A stretch of 64,000 bases of DNA from CALVGQ01 sp031551965 (GTDB lineage Bacteria; Bacillota_I; Bacilli_A; Erysipelotrichales; Erysipelotrichaceae), in assembly GCA_031551965.1 (NCBI GenBank), contig JAVBMW010000011.1, forward strand, positions 11,620 to 75,619, written 5' to 3'. The position numbers and the translations under genes were made by a program. Every line of letters starts with the position of its first letter. The first letter of the stretch is position 1. The notes below the pieces were generated by a model that did no database searches, was not told where the DNA came from, and saw nothing but the letters and a program-made list of their open reading frames with translations. Shown piece after piece: positions 54,556 through 63,466 of the stretch.

Positions 54556-54590
54556 AGGAGTTAGTGAAATTCACTAACTCCTATTTTAAT
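54556..54590 (+). terminator. Terminator of the cotJ operon
   Basis: AGGAGTTAGTGAA and TTCACTAACTCCT form a 13-bp stem (54556-54582) followed by ATTTTAAT. It also lies at the end of the convergent kinase gene. Confidence 0.85.
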
Positions 54591-55860
54591 CTGTCAAATT
54601 TAAACACATCATTAAATTAAATTCGTTTCCTTGTTCCATAACTGTAAGTTCACCATCATATACGTGAGCGATTTTGTTTAAAATCGAAAGTCCTAAATGA
54701 GGACGATCCTCAGTATCCTTTTTAATATATTCATTATTTGTCTTAATAATCAAAAAATTATTTTCAATCAGAGCCGTAATCTCAATAATTCTTTTTTCAT
54801 TTGGTAAATCAAGTACTGCTTGAATCGCATTATCTAATAGATTAGAAAAAATACTACAAAGATGGATCGTATTTACTTTGATCTCATTGGGAACATTTAC
54901 ATTGCATTTAAGTTGAATCTCATATCCATCACACACATTTGCCTTCTCATTTAGAACTGCATTGACTATTTGATTTTGACAATAAATTTTATGGCTTTTA
55001 GAAATACGGTTCAAAAGTTGTTGAATCAAATTAATTCCTTTCACATTAGCACTTTTATCATCTTGTTCAATAAGATTTAAAGCTGAACTCAAAAAATTAT
55101 TGTAGTCGTGTTTTAATTTTTGAATATTTTCTGTAGATTCCACAAGATGACTGTACTCTTGATTTTGTATATAGTTCATAAATTCTAATGATTTAATTTG
55201 TTGATCTGCTTGATATCTTTTTTCAACTTCGATCATATTGTTAAACATATATAAATCAGAAATAATCGCTACTGCTACAGAACAAATCAAAATCATAATT
55301 ATCGTATTAAAATCATTGAAAAAAAACTGCATCATAACACACCAAACCAATAAGAATTGACTGACCGGAAACAATAAGAATTTCATTAATGTATTCGTAG
55401 ATAATTCGGTCTTCATTTTTTTGTTTACATTAGGAACAATAATCCAAATTGCAGTAACAATGATCATCATCAATAAAACACCAAAATAAATTAATTTAAC
55501 ACGTTCCATTCCTACTAAAATTGTTATATTAAAATTCAATTTTAACGCAATTGCAACACCGATTACTTCCATGGCAACTTGAATCAACTGAAATAATACA
55601 CCAATGATAATTTTTTTCGCTGGCGGGTCTATAAACAAATAATAAATCGTTATGATTGAAGTTACATATCCAAAGAGAATAAATATTAAACTTACCTCTC
55701 TAAGCAATTGAGATAAAATCGATATTGACATCGCTTGGATAATAAATAAAGTAAAAGTAATTGTTACTGAGTATTTTGGTTTTAAGAAAAGAAAAATCAC
55801 TGTATGCATGATACAAATTTGTAAAAAATATCCTAAATATTGTAATAACAAATAGTTCAT
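54586..55860 (-). CDS. AgrC-like sensor histidine kinase
   Basis: A 424-residue kinase with about six membrane helices (residues 1-205), then a dimerisation stretch with the phospho-acceptor-like QKLKHDYNNFL and a GHKL ATPase lobe (SNLLDNAIQAVLDLP, HLGLSIL). This matches AgrC/ComD-type quorum kinases. It overlaps the regulator by four bases. No AgrD-like peptide or AgrB processor gene is seen nearby. Confidence 0.87.
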   Translation of the reverse strand: MNYLLLQYLGYFLQICIMHTVIFLFLKPKYSVTITFTLFIIQAMSISILSQLLREVSLIFILFGYVTSIITIYYLFIDPPAKKIIIGVLFQLIQVAMEVIGVAIALKLNFNITILVGMERVKLIYFGVLLMMIIVTAIWIIVPNVNKKMKTELSTNTLMKFLLFPVSQFLLVWCVMMQFFFNDFNTIIMILICSVAVAIISDLYMFNNMIEVEKRYQADQQIKSLEFMNYIQNQEYSHLVESTENIQKLKHDYNNFLSSALNLIEQDDKSANVKGINLIQQLLNRISKSHKIYCQNQIVNAVLNEKANVCDGYEIQLKCNVNVPNEIKVNTIHLCSIFSNLLDNAIQAVLDLPNEKRIIEITALIENNFLIIKTNNEYIKKDTEDRPHLGLSILNKIAHVYDGELTVMEQGNEFNLMMCLNLTD

Positions 55861-56567
55861 ATTTTTTCCCCTTTAAACTTTAAAAAATCACTTACTGTTG
55901 ATTGATACATTGACTTACTCACTGATAAAACAACATTTTCTTTTAATGTACAAGCTTCTTTATTGATTCGAACAATGTAATTCAAATTAACTAGATAACT
56001 TTTATGAATTCTTAAAAAATAAGCAGGTAATCTTTTTTGAAAATTGTCTAATTTTTCTCTTATTTTGATTTGTTTATTATTATAGTGTAAGAATAAATAA
56101 TGTCCTTGACTTTCTATATAGATTAAATCATCTAAATATATTATTTTCAGCTCACCATTGATACTGATCACAACTTCTTTAGTTTGATCTAAAATCTGGT
56201 CATATGCCTTTTTAAAGGTTTTTATTAAATACTCTCGATTGATAGGTTTCATGATAAAACCAACTGGATTAAAGTTTTCCAGGAATATATTTTGAGCATA
56301 GCTTTCAAAACTAGTGACAAAGATAAACTTTATTTTATTATTGATATTATAAAGATTTTTAGCGACTTCAATACCATTTTCAGTTCCATATTTAATATCC
56401 ATAAAAACAATATCAATTGTTTTCAATGAATACTCTTTAGAAGTAATAAATGATGGTTCATTACAAGTTTCTATTTCGATTTGATCACTCAAATTTATAG
56501 AAACTAGGATTTCTTCTATATTTTTACAAATGTCATTATCATCATCGCAAATTAAAACTCTAATCAT
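55857..56567 (-). CDS. AgrA-like LytTR response regulator
   Basis: A 236-residue regulator: receiver domain with Asp in VFMDIKYGTENG, and a LytTR DNA-binding domain (about residues 135-236, YIESQGHYLFLHYNN and RIHKSYLVNLNYI). Partner of the AgrC-like kinase, translated from the overlapping ATGA. Target promoters not identified. Confidence 0.9.
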   Translation of the reverse strand: MIRVLICDDDNDICKNIEEILVSINLSDQIEIETCNEPSFITSKEYSLKTIDIVFMDIKYGTENGIEVAKNLYNINNKIKFIFVTSFESYAQNIFLENFNPVGFIMKPINREYLIKTFKKAYDQILDQTKEVVISINGELKIIYLDDLIYIESQGHYLFLHYNNKQIKIREKLDNFQKRLPAYFLRIHKSYLVNLNYIVRINKEACTLKENVVLSVSKSMYQSTVSDFLKFKGEKI

Positions 56568-56656
56568 AATTACACCCCTTTATAACACAATTATAACAAG
56601 AATTACTGTAATTTTCTCAATGAAATTAATAAATATCCATTTTTTTGTACAAAAAT

Positions 56657-57370
56657 CTATTTATCACTTGTGGTAATTTTTTTTGATTTATTTAAAATCT
56701 CTTTTTGATAGGTTTTAGAAATGTTCATCATTTCGATAATATATCTTCGATAATATTCTTTTAAGTTTTCATTCTTAATCAATTTTAAGTTTTGTTCAAT
56801 TACTATTAATTCTCGGCTTTCATCAAAAATTGGTAAATTATTTTTTATTTTGTATTCAATAACCATTTCAACAGCTTTCATTCTTTTTTCAAAAAGATTA
56901 GCCATTTGTCTATCTACTTCATTAATGATTAGCCTTGCCTTATCTAATTGACTGATCTTTTTGATCATCATAATATGAGGACAATGTTCATCTAAATACT
57001 CTTCTCCAATGCACTCATAACCTAGTTTCTCATAGAAAGATTTAGCTTGAACTTGAGCTGATAAACGAATTACTTGAGTGCTCGTTTCAAGAATATTTTT
57101 TTCAATTGCCTTCATGACTAAATTACCTAATTGTTGACCACGATACTCTTTGAGTACCGCAATTCTTCCAACTGTCATTTGATTTTCACTTTCAGAAAAA
57201 TATCTTCCACAGGCAACTGGTTTGTCTTGATCATAAATAACGCAATGAACACAAGTATTGTCGATTTCATCTTCTTCACTTTGGAAACCTTGTTCAATCA
57301 TAAATACTTGTTTACGAATTGAATAAGCATCTTCATAATGATCTTTTCCCACATAAAATTTAGTTTCCAT
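56657..57370 (-). CDS. GNAT acetyltransferase fused to chorismate mutase
   Basis: A 237-residue protein. Residues 1-140 are a GCN5-type N-acetyltransferase with the acetyl-CoA loop RIAVLKEYRGQQLGNLVM and SFYEKLGYECIG. Residues 142-230 match an AroQ-type chorismate mutase. All catalytic residues of the Escherichia coli domain are present in the right spacing: Arg146, Arg163, Lys174, Asp183, Arg186, Glu187, Ser218 and Gln222 (E. coli Arg11, Arg28, Lys39, Asp48, Arg51, Glu52, Ser84, Gln88). It should convert chorismate to prephenate and acetylate an amine. The downstream gene starts 7 bp upstream in the same unit. Confidence 0.85.
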   Translation of the reverse strand: METKFYVGKDHYEDAYSIRKQVFMIEQGFQSEEDEIDNTCVHCVIYDQDKPVACGRYFSESENQMTVGRIAVLKEYRGQQLGNLVMKAIEKNILETSTQVIRLSAQVQAKSFYEKLGYECIGEEYLDEHCPHIMMIKKISQLDKARLIINEVDRQMANLFEKRMKAVEMVIEYKIKNNLPIFDESRELIVIEQNLKLIKNENLKEYYRRYIIEMMNISKTYQKEILNKSKKITTSDK

Positions 57371-57376
57371 AATAGT

Positions 57377-58627
57377 CTATCTCCTATAAATATTTCTACT
57401 TACTACAATACTTCCCATTCGCTTATATTCTCTTTCTAAGAAAGATAAATACATTCCTGGTGTAACAATTCCATCAAAGTTAAAAAGGTCAAGCTGAGCA
57501 CATCTCAAAATGTGATCCACAACTAATACACAGTTTGTACTAAAGACAAAATAAGTTTTAAACTTCTTTTCAGTGAACTTCATCATTTTAGCACCAGTTC
57601 CCTTATAGACACGTGATGCATAATCTTTTGCATTAGTATTACCACATTCATAATCACACTTCCAAGCAATACTTCTTGAGAGTAACTCCTCGATCCGTGA
57701 TTTAACGATTTCTTTTTGATTTTGATCTAAGGTAATACCATAACCAACTATCGTCTTATTTTCAACTTCGAGTGCTTCTTTAATAAATAAATCGCGATCA
57801 GCTTCGATTAGAATGCCATCTCCAAGTGTTCCATATAATTTGCGAGCATTTGGATCATGACAACCATATGAATACACTAGCCCATCTACACTTATATCAA
57901 CATGACCAAATGATTCAGGTCCATTTTTAGATAAATAGATGAATACTTCAACATCAGCATTGTTCTGATTTTCTTTTGGATTATCAGCTTCGGATTTCAT
58001 TAATTGATTGATCGACATCAGCATCCGAGCCGGAATGATGGCAGATAAAATCATCGGAGCTGAAATGCTCATATGTTTGATCTTACTTCGTTTTGCGATT
58101 GGAGCTATCAAATCCTTTGTATCATTTAAAAATTCAACGATCCCTAGAAATATCAAATAGCTTCCTGCTACCTTAGATAGTAACTCAATATATCGCAATG
58201 GAGATAATATCAAAACTAACGCAGTAACAAAGTTTATCAAAACCAAGACAAATCGATAAAAAGTTCCTCTCATCATATCTCGACGATAGACATAAAAATT
58301 GATAGCTTGAACTATGCCATTCAGTAACGCATACCATCCAATTACAATAGGCACGATCGTTAAAAAATCAATTGGATTCGTAAATGCATAAACAATGATC
58401 AACATATCAGCAAAAACAGAAATCCAAAACTTTAAGTCTTGTTTCTTGTGTTTAAATAACTCATAGATTTTAGTTAGTAATAAGCCTATAAATACTAAGC
58501 ATAAAACAATGTGAATCATTGCCCATAGTACACGATAATGAACAATAAATAGCAACCCTACGCCAATCAATAAAATTGAGGCAATTGAAGAAACTAGTAA
58601 ATCTAATCTACTTTTCAAATTACTCAC
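57377..58627 (-). CDS. Membrane protein with HdeD/DUF308-like helices and papain-like exterior domain
   Basis: A 416-residue protein. Residues 1-200 have about six helices, like HdeD/DUF308. Residues 220-416 look like a permuted papain/NlpC-P60-type domain, with GHVDISVDGLVYSYG (candidate His) and STNCVLVVDHIL (candidate Cys). Start is GTG 58627, GGTG upstream. It is followed by the acetyltransferase-mutase gene after six bases. Function unknown. Confidence 0.65.
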   Translation of the reverse strand: MSNLKSRLDLLVSSIASILLIGVGLLFIVHYRVLWAMIHIVLCLVFIGLLLTKIYELFKHKKQDLKFWISVFADMLIIVYAFTNPIDFLTIVPIVIGWYALLNGIVQAINFYVYRRDMMRGTFYRFVLVLINFVTALVLILSPLRYIELLSKVAGSYLIFLGIVEFLNDTKDLIAPIAKRSKIKHMSISAPMILSAIIPARMLMSINQLMKSEADNPKENQNNADVEVFIYLSKNGPESFGHVDISVDGLVYSYGCHDPNARKLYGTLGDGILIEADRDLFIKEALEVENKTIVGYGITLDQNQKEIVKSRIEELLSRSIAWKCDYECGNTNAKDYASRVYKGTGAKMMKFTEKKFKTYFVFSTNCVLVVDHILRCAQLDLFNFDGIVTPGMYLSFLEREYKRMGSIVVSRNIYRR

Positions 58628-58679
58628 TCATTTCACCACTAAAATATACCATTTATCAACTAAAAACTCAAATTGCTTA

Positions 58680-58708
58680 TTGCATTTTAAAAGAAGCATT
58701 GATATAAT
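58680..58708 (+). promoter_or_regulatory. Promoter of tRNA-Leu
   Basis: TTGCAT (58680-58685), 17-bp spacer, TATAAT (58703-58708), 17 bp before the tRNA. Confidence 0.85.
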
Positions 58709-58725
58709 AAATAGGCACTAAATAT

Positions 58726-58810
58726 GCGGGTGTGGCGAAATTGGCAGACGCACTAGACTTAGGATCTAGCGCCGCAAGGCATGCAGGTTCGACCCCTGTC
58801 ACCCGCACCA
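58726..58810 (+). tRNA. tRNA-Leu (anticodon UAG)
   Basis: An 85-base tRNA with a long variable arm. Acceptor GCGGGTG pairs with CACCCGC and CCA is encoded. The anticodon stem CTAGA/TCTAG holds loop CTTAGGA, giving UAG, which reads CUA and related Leu codons. T arm GGTTCGACCCC. Its 3' end abuts the integrated element, so it is the likely attachment site. Confidence 0.96.
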
Positions 58811-58822
58811 CTTTATCATTTG

Positions 58823-58847
58823 AGCCTTCTACGAAAGGCTTTTTTTG
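58823..58847 (+). terminator. Terminator after tRNA-Leu
   Basis: AGCCTT (58823-58828) and AAGGCT (58835-58840) then TTTTTT. Confidence 0.85.
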
Positions 58848-58909
58848 TGTTTTGTCCAAAATTCATCAATCACCATTTCAAGGCGTTTTAGGCATGATTT
58901 CGAGTTGTG

Positions 58910-58953
58910 TTTGCCAAATGTTTGCCACGCGTTTGCCACGCGTTTGCCAAATT
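58910..58953. repeat. Four 11-bp direct repeats, likely integrase arm sites
   Basis: TTTGCCA followed by AATG, CGCG, CGCG and AATT, starting at 58910, 58921, 58932 and 58943. The exact 11-bp period and place between the tRNA and the integrase suggest arm-type binding sites for Int or Xis. Confidence 0.8.
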
Positions 58954-58975
58954 TTTTGGCTTTTTTTCACAATAT

Positions 58976-60382
58976 TTAAGCATTTTGTGTAAGATCCTGC
59001 GAGCTATTTAGATTCAATAAACCTACCAGCGTTTCGCCAACCACTTGTTTTCTCTCATTACTGTAGTGACCATATGTTTTAACAGTCGTAGTAATATTGG
59101 AATGCCCTAGCCATTCTCTAGTATCATTCATAGACATTCCATTCAGCAACTGGATTGTGGCACAGGTATGACGTAACCCTTTAAATGTTACTTTAGGTAA
59201 GTCCGCTTGCTTAACAATTTGAGTAAACCTTCGGGTAACAAAATCCGGTTTTAATAACTTCCCCAGTTCATTGACAAAAACGTACTCATAATCTTTGTAA
59301 TCATAACTGCTTCCACAGATCTTCTTTTGATAATCCTGCCTAGCTTTTAATTTTAACAGCAAATTTTCAATGAACGGGACAAGCGGATAAGTTCTTCTAC
59401 TTTTTTTGTTTTTAGTTTTGTCTTTTCTAAGTTCAACTCGCTCATGATCGACGACAGTATCAACTACTGTGTGTCTTACACGAATTTGCTTATTCACAAA
59501 GTCTATGTACTCCCACTTTAATCCAAGAGCTTCACTTCTTCTAAATCCATAAAACACAGTCATATAACAAATTGTTTCAATCATATCATCCTCAAGTGCT
59601 TTCATCAGCCTCATACATTCATCTATATTGAGAACTTTAACTTCTATCTTATCAATTTTGGGGCATTTGACCTTCGTCATTGGATTTCTTTCAATCAACT
59701 CTTCATTCATCGCATATTCAAATGCAGCACTTAATAAAACGAGATGATGCTTGACTGTATTTTTCGAATTTTTTCTAACACTATAGCAATACTGATAAAA
59801 TTCAAAAATATGATCAGTAGTTATTTCACACAGCCTAACATCCGGATATTCTTTGTTCAAAAACTCCTTAATGACAGTAACATTTCCCTGGTACGATCCG
59901 TAAGTGTTCAGTTCAATATCACTTAAAATCTGATGTTTCTTTAACCATTCATCAAGATAATCAGCAAAAAAGATCTCTGCATTTTTCTGGTTCAAAGTAA
60001 TCCTTGAAATAGCCCTAATCTTTTTTGCCTGAACCTTTTCTTTTTCCTTTTCAAACCAGCCTAACGAAATCGGCACTTCATCATTTTTAAAGCAATTAAG
60101 TGCGTACTCAGTTATCATCTTAATTACCTTTTTTTCAATTTCATTAGTATTGTTTAAATCTCTTAACTCATCTCCTACATATTTACTAACTTCTTCTACA
60201 ATTTCTTTATTTCCTTTGATTCCTACTTCCAAATCTGTTGAAGCTGAAAGTCTTTTTCTGTTATTACGAGCATCTTTAAAATCTATCATGACAAAATACT
60301 TGCCTCGCCCCTCAATTACTCTTTCGTTTAACTCAATCATTTTTAGATACCTCCCTGCCCAAATATTAGAAAGGATAGCCAT
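58976..60382 (-). CDS. int: Tyrosine recombinase/integrase of the element
   Basis: A 468-residue phage/ICE-type integrase. N-terminal arm-binding part, SAM-like core-binding domain (about 135-245) and catalytic domain with Arg in YGFRRSEALGLKW, the GLRHTCAT motif and LGHSNITTTVKTYGHY (His and nucleophile Tyr). The usual His of the box-II H-x-x-R is Lys here (KGLRH). Inserts the element at tRNA-Leu by sequence-specific exchange. Confidence 0.9.
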   Translation of the reverse strand: MAILSNIWAGRYLKMIELNERVIEGRGKYFVMIDFKDARNNRKRLSASTDLEVGIKGNKEIVEEVSKYVGDELRDLNNTNEIEKKVIKMITEYALNCFKNDEVPISLGWFEKEKEKVQAKKIRAISRITLNQKNAEIFFADYLDEWLKKHQILSDIELNTYGSYQGNVTVIKEFLNKEYPDVRLCEITTDHIFEFYQYCYSVRKNSKNTVKHHLVLLSAAFEYAMNEELIERNPMTKVKCPKIDKIEVKVLNIDECMRLMKALEDDMIETICYMTVFYGFRRSEALGLKWEYIDFVNKQIRVRHTVVDTVVDHERVELRKDKTKNKKSRRTYPLVPFIENLLLKLKARQDYQKKICGSSYDYKDYEYVFVNELGKLLKPDFVTRRFTQIVKQADLPKVTFKGLRHTCATIQLLNGMSMNDTREWLGHSNITTTVKTYGHYSNERKQVVGETLVGLLNLNSSQDLTQNA

Positions 60383-60406
60383 TTTAGACTAATGTGCAAA
60401 TCGAAC

Positions 60407-60637
60407 TTATACAAGGTTCATATACACTAAAACCCAGTATTTAGGGATTTTAAACTCATTCCCTATCTTAAAAGAATTAATTTTCTCATCATGCAATAAT
60501 TTGATTGCAGTCTTATCACTTATCCTTAGCATTTCCGCTAATTCATCCAATGTAACAACATCCGGATAATCAGCAAAGAAGAGGTTATAGATTTTTTTAA
60601 CCTCTTCGATATTTTTTATTTCTTGTATTGCGCTCAT
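60407..60637 (-). CDS. Excisionase-like small HTH protein
   Basis: A 76-residue protein with VVTLDELAEMLRISDKTAIKLLHDEKINSFKIG, a winged-helix pattern as in MerR-like excisionases of the Xis/Tn916 type. Directly upstream of int, a normal place for a directionality factor. AAGTGAAG-type site is weak. Confidence 0.7.
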   Translation of the reverse strand: MSAIQEIKNIEEVKKIYNLFFADYPDVVTLDELAEMLRISDKTAIKLLHDEKINSFKIGNEFKIPKYWVLVYMNLV

Positions 60638-60647
60638 ATTTCTTCAC

Positions 60648-60953
60648 TTACTTAAGCAACAAAAAGTCTTTTCTATTTTCAGTTAAGTAATTAGAAAGAC
60701 TGATTCGTAACTCTCTATTTAAGCAGTAAACAAAAAACATACTCCAGGGATTATATTTCAACATCTCTAACCAATTGAAATAAAGGTTACCTTTTTTTGA
60801 GACTTCAACTACGTCAATAAAAATGTAATCGATAGTGATATTACTATTAGAAAATGAATGAAGCGCAGCAGAGATTTCTTTTGATTGTTCCTCAGGTACT
60901 TTTGATTCCAAAACAATATATAAAACATTAGTATTTATTGATTTATTCCACAT
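60648..60953 (-). CDS. Small protein of the element, unknown function
   Basis: Start at MWNKSINTN (ATG 60951-60953), nine bases after AAGGAGG. A 101-residue protein with no recognisable motif. It overlaps the lysozyme-like gene by 11 bp, suggesting coupled translation in the element's operon. Confidence 0.5.
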   Translation of the reverse strand: MWNKSINTNVLYIVLESKVPEEQSKEISAALHSFSNSNITIDYIFIDVVEVSKKGNLYFNWLEMLKYNPWSMFFVYCLNRELRISLSNYLTENRKDFLLLK

Positions 60954-61926
60954 AACTATATACCTCCTTAGCATAGTTGGAATTTCCTTCTGAATTTAAA
61001 AACAGGTTTGAATAAAGCATTGAACTATATATTGAATAGCCTCCACACGATGAAATAGCCCAATCGATATATTCAGTTCCAAATTCGTATCCTTGAATTG
61101 CTAACAATAGATTTGTATCAATGCCATTTATATTACCGCTGGCTTTTTCGTATAAATCATTCATTAAAAAAACGCTGCATTCTATTGAGCGTTCCGTTTC
61201 ATCTTCGTCTTCTTTCCCATCATTTTCATAGCTGATTTCAATATTTTTACTCAAACAACCGGTTTGATCTAAACCGGAACCCTGGCTTTCTACCATTATA
61301 ATTCCTTTGACTATTGCAACCAGTTCACTGCAACCATACTTATCCGTATAGTACTCAATGATTGATGTCATCTGTTCAACCTGATCATTAACTAGTATCC
61401 TAAATTGGTTTAAGTCTGCCTTATGTGGCATCAACAGTGAAAACAAACCTATTACACAAATAATTGGAATTACAACAGAGCAACCAATTGTAATAAGCAA
61501 ATAAAAATCATAACCCCTCAGCATCACATGACCAATCTTCTCAGCTACTTTCTTAATTGAATTTGCCACCTCTTTAATTCTCTCGATCAAAGTTTTATTT
61601 TGAACTGTATTCGCAGCTGCTTTCTTGACTTGTACCTGTGCAGCGTTAGTGCTCTTATCGGTAGTTGTGCTTACTTTATACACATTTAATTTTTCAGAAA
61701 TCGTTTGATGACGCTTGATCCTTCTATAATTTTTCTTAATTCCTCGCTCCTGCATATTAGAAACGGATCTTCCAAGTTCCATTTCTTGATATGCAAACTC
61801 TTCCGATTGCTCATTCAAATTTCTTTTCTGATTCTTTGCCTGATTACGATTTTGTGCTATGTCCAATATCTTTGAAGTCTTGGATTTAACATGACGTTTC
61901 TTTTTCTTTATTTGCTTAACTTCCAT
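60943..61926 (-). CDS. Lysozyme-like membrane protein of the element
   Basis: A ~327-residue protein with a long basic cytoplasmic part (residues 1-130), one membrane helix (about 145-168) and an exterior lysozyme-like domain with IVKGIIMVESQGSG, where the Glu fits the catalytic acid, as in Tn916 Orf14-type proteins that open peptidoglycan for conjugation. Start uncertain: ATG 61926 or GTG 61932. It overlaps the sortase gene. Confidence 0.75.
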   Translation of the reverse strand: MEVKQIKKKKRHVKSKTSKILDIAQNRNQAKNQKRNLNEQSEEFAYQEMELGRSVSNMQERGIKKNYRRIKRHQTISEKLNVYKVSTTTDKSTNAAQVQVKKAAANTVQNKTLIERIKEVANSIKKVAEKIGHVMLRGYDFYLLITIGCSVVIPIICVIGLFSLLMPHKADLNQFRILVNDQVEQMTSIIEYYTDKYGCSELVAIVKGIIMVESQGSGLDQTGCLSKNIEISYENDGKEDEDETERSIECSVFLMNDLYEKASGNINGIDTNLLLAIQGYEFGTEYIDWAISSCGGYSIYSSMLYSNLFLNSEGNSNYAKEVYSYVE

Positions 61927-62581
61927 CGCCACTCATTTCCTTTCTAAAAGCCAGAATTACCAATCGCCCCTCCGTTATTTCATAATCGCAAGTAGATAAA
62001 ATCAACATATCATCACTTAAACCTTCATAGTTGATCCATATTGCTTCAGGAAATTCAGGATCCTGTGATAAATCTAAACTATACAACTGATGATAATTGG
62101 AATCTAATGAATCAAACTGAAAGCAACCTGCTATAACGTATAATCTCTTCTCATTGAATATATTAAGTAGTATTTCTACATCAGTTGATGAACCATCTTT
62201 ATATTTCTCAAGTTTGGCAAACATACTTCCATCTTTCATATGATGCGAGTAGATTATCAAGTTTTTACTATTTACTGTACATCGCATATCTAAAAATGGT
62301 GTTCCATATTTTGATTTTCCACCATAATAATCATGATATAAATAGAATGTATTATCTCGTTGAACAATTGGATAAAACAGATCAATGTCCTTTATCATTA
62401 AATATCCAACTGTATCTAGGTTGATTTCTTTTAAATTAGTTGCTGATTCTGATTCATTGATCACATCCATTGTGATTGCTTTGATCAAGCCTTGTTTATA
62501 AGTTTCGCTTAAGCTATTTCCTATCATATAAAAGGAAATACCAAAGGCGACCGCGAAAAATAATAATATCATTTTCTTCAT
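61916..62581 (-). CDS. Sortase, class B-like
   Basis: A 221-residue membrane-anchored transpeptidase with N-terminal helix and the catalytic triad: His in IIYSHHMKDG, Cys in LILSTCDYE and Arg in EGRLVILAF. The layout and lengths match class B sortases found in ICEs, which anchor surface proteins or build conjugation adhesins. Its substrate signal in the element is not seen here. Confidence 0.88.
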   Translation of the reverse strand: MKKMILLFFAVAFGISFYMIGNSLSETYKQGLIKAITMDVINESESATNLKEINLDTVGYLMIKDIDLFYPIVQRDNTFYLYHDYYGGKSKYGTPFLDMRCTVNSKNLIIYSHHMKDGSMFAKLEKYKDGSSTDVEILLNIFNEKRLYVIAGCFQFDSLDSNYHQLYSLDLSQDPEFPEAIWINYEGLSDDMLILSTCDYEITEGRLVILAFRKEMSGDGS

Positions 62582-63039
62582 CTTTTCCTCCCTATTTTTC
62601 AGACAATTACCACAACAATACCACCCATGATAAAATGAGTGGTACTATCTAGTAATTCTCTTCATTTCTTATTTTATCTCTAGCATTAAACTGCTTTGGA
62701 GTCGCACACTGGCTTTACCACCTCCAGTCAAAGAGGCATCGTTAAAAACGATTGGAGTATCATTATCCTTATGAATGTCATCGCAATTACTAGTTTCCAG
62801 GTAGTAACTTTAGGTCAAATTTATCGCTCAATAGATTAAACTATTATCATGGCGCTCTGCCTAAACATGCTCAAATCATAATTTTTGTTATTAATGCTAG
62901 TATTAATTTTTCAAAGAACAATAGTGAGGATTTTTTATCCCTCACTATACACCGGAAAAATTAATTGGGTTTTACTACTCTTTTTTCCACTTTTTTTCGA
63001 AAAATTTGAAAAAAAGTGGAAAAAAGGCCATTTCTGACC
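62582..63039. other. Intergenic stretch in the element with structured segments
   Basis: No gene called by size. On the minus strand, about 62657-62800 holds a protein-like frame without an ATG (reading DNDTPIVFNDASLTGGGK and RLQSSLMLEIK) and several short hairpins, such as ACTGG/CCAGT and GGAG/CTCC. It could be a decayed gene end or a structured RNA. A perfect 17-bp inverted repeat lies at its right end. Confidence 0.4.
62981..63025. repeat. Perfect 17-bp inverted repeat
   Basis: TTTTTTCCACTTTTTTT (62981-62997) and its complement (63009-63025). AT-rich stem with CCAC core; no T-run after it on either strand, so a regulatory or replication site is as likely as a terminator. Confidence 0.7.
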
Positions 63040-63465
63040 TTAATTCATGTATTTTTCTGCATAATCATCTTCTAAATCTATTTGAGTGATTGGGTTTTCT
63101 ATGAGTTCCTTATATCTTTTATCAATAATTATTTTCTCTTTCATATAAAGCTCCATGCAATCATTTAAGCCAACTTGGTCTTTTACTCTTAAATCTGAAG
63201 TTTTAAGACCACACTCTAAGCAAAGCAATGCTTTCATAAATAATTGTGGGTTTTCATCTTTGATGTGCTTAAGTGATTTATAATATACATCCATAACACC
63301 CATTTCGATGATACCGGGAAGGATTTCTTCCACGGTATCGTTCAATATCTTTTTATAATGTGTTGTTGGTACATCAGTATTTTTGTAAAGATAAGTCATA
63401 TCATGAATATCTTTACAAATCTGTTCAACTGAACCTTTTATAAATTGTTCAAATTTTTTCTTCAT
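63040..63465 (-). CDS. Protein of the element, unknown function
   Basis: A 141-residue, charged, helical protein with no motif I recognise. It begins 1 bp from the SSB gene stop and is followed by the 17-bp inverted repeat. The AGGAAAATAA upstream sequence overlaps the SSB stop, fitting coupled expression. Confidence 0.55.
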   Translation of the reverse strand: MKKKFEQFIKGSVEQICKDIHDMTYLYKNTDVPTTHYKKILNDTVEEILPGIIEMGVMDVYYKSLKHIKDENPQLFMKALLCLECGLKTSDLRVKDQVGLNDCMELYMKEKIIIDKRYKELIENPITQIDLEDDYAEKYMN

Positions 63466-63466
63466 T

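Noticed and set aside
54400..56660. AgrD-like autoinducing peptide near the AgrC/AgrA-like genes
   Set aside because: No small frame with amphipathic leader and Cys motif was found in the gaps.
58677..58859. 60-aa minus-strand frame across tRNA-Leu
   Set aside because: It is the complement of the tRNA and its terminator.
31012..62581. Link between the VPNTG tails and the sortase of the element
   Set aside because: The sortase lies 30 kb away in a mobile element and the tails lack anchors; no support.
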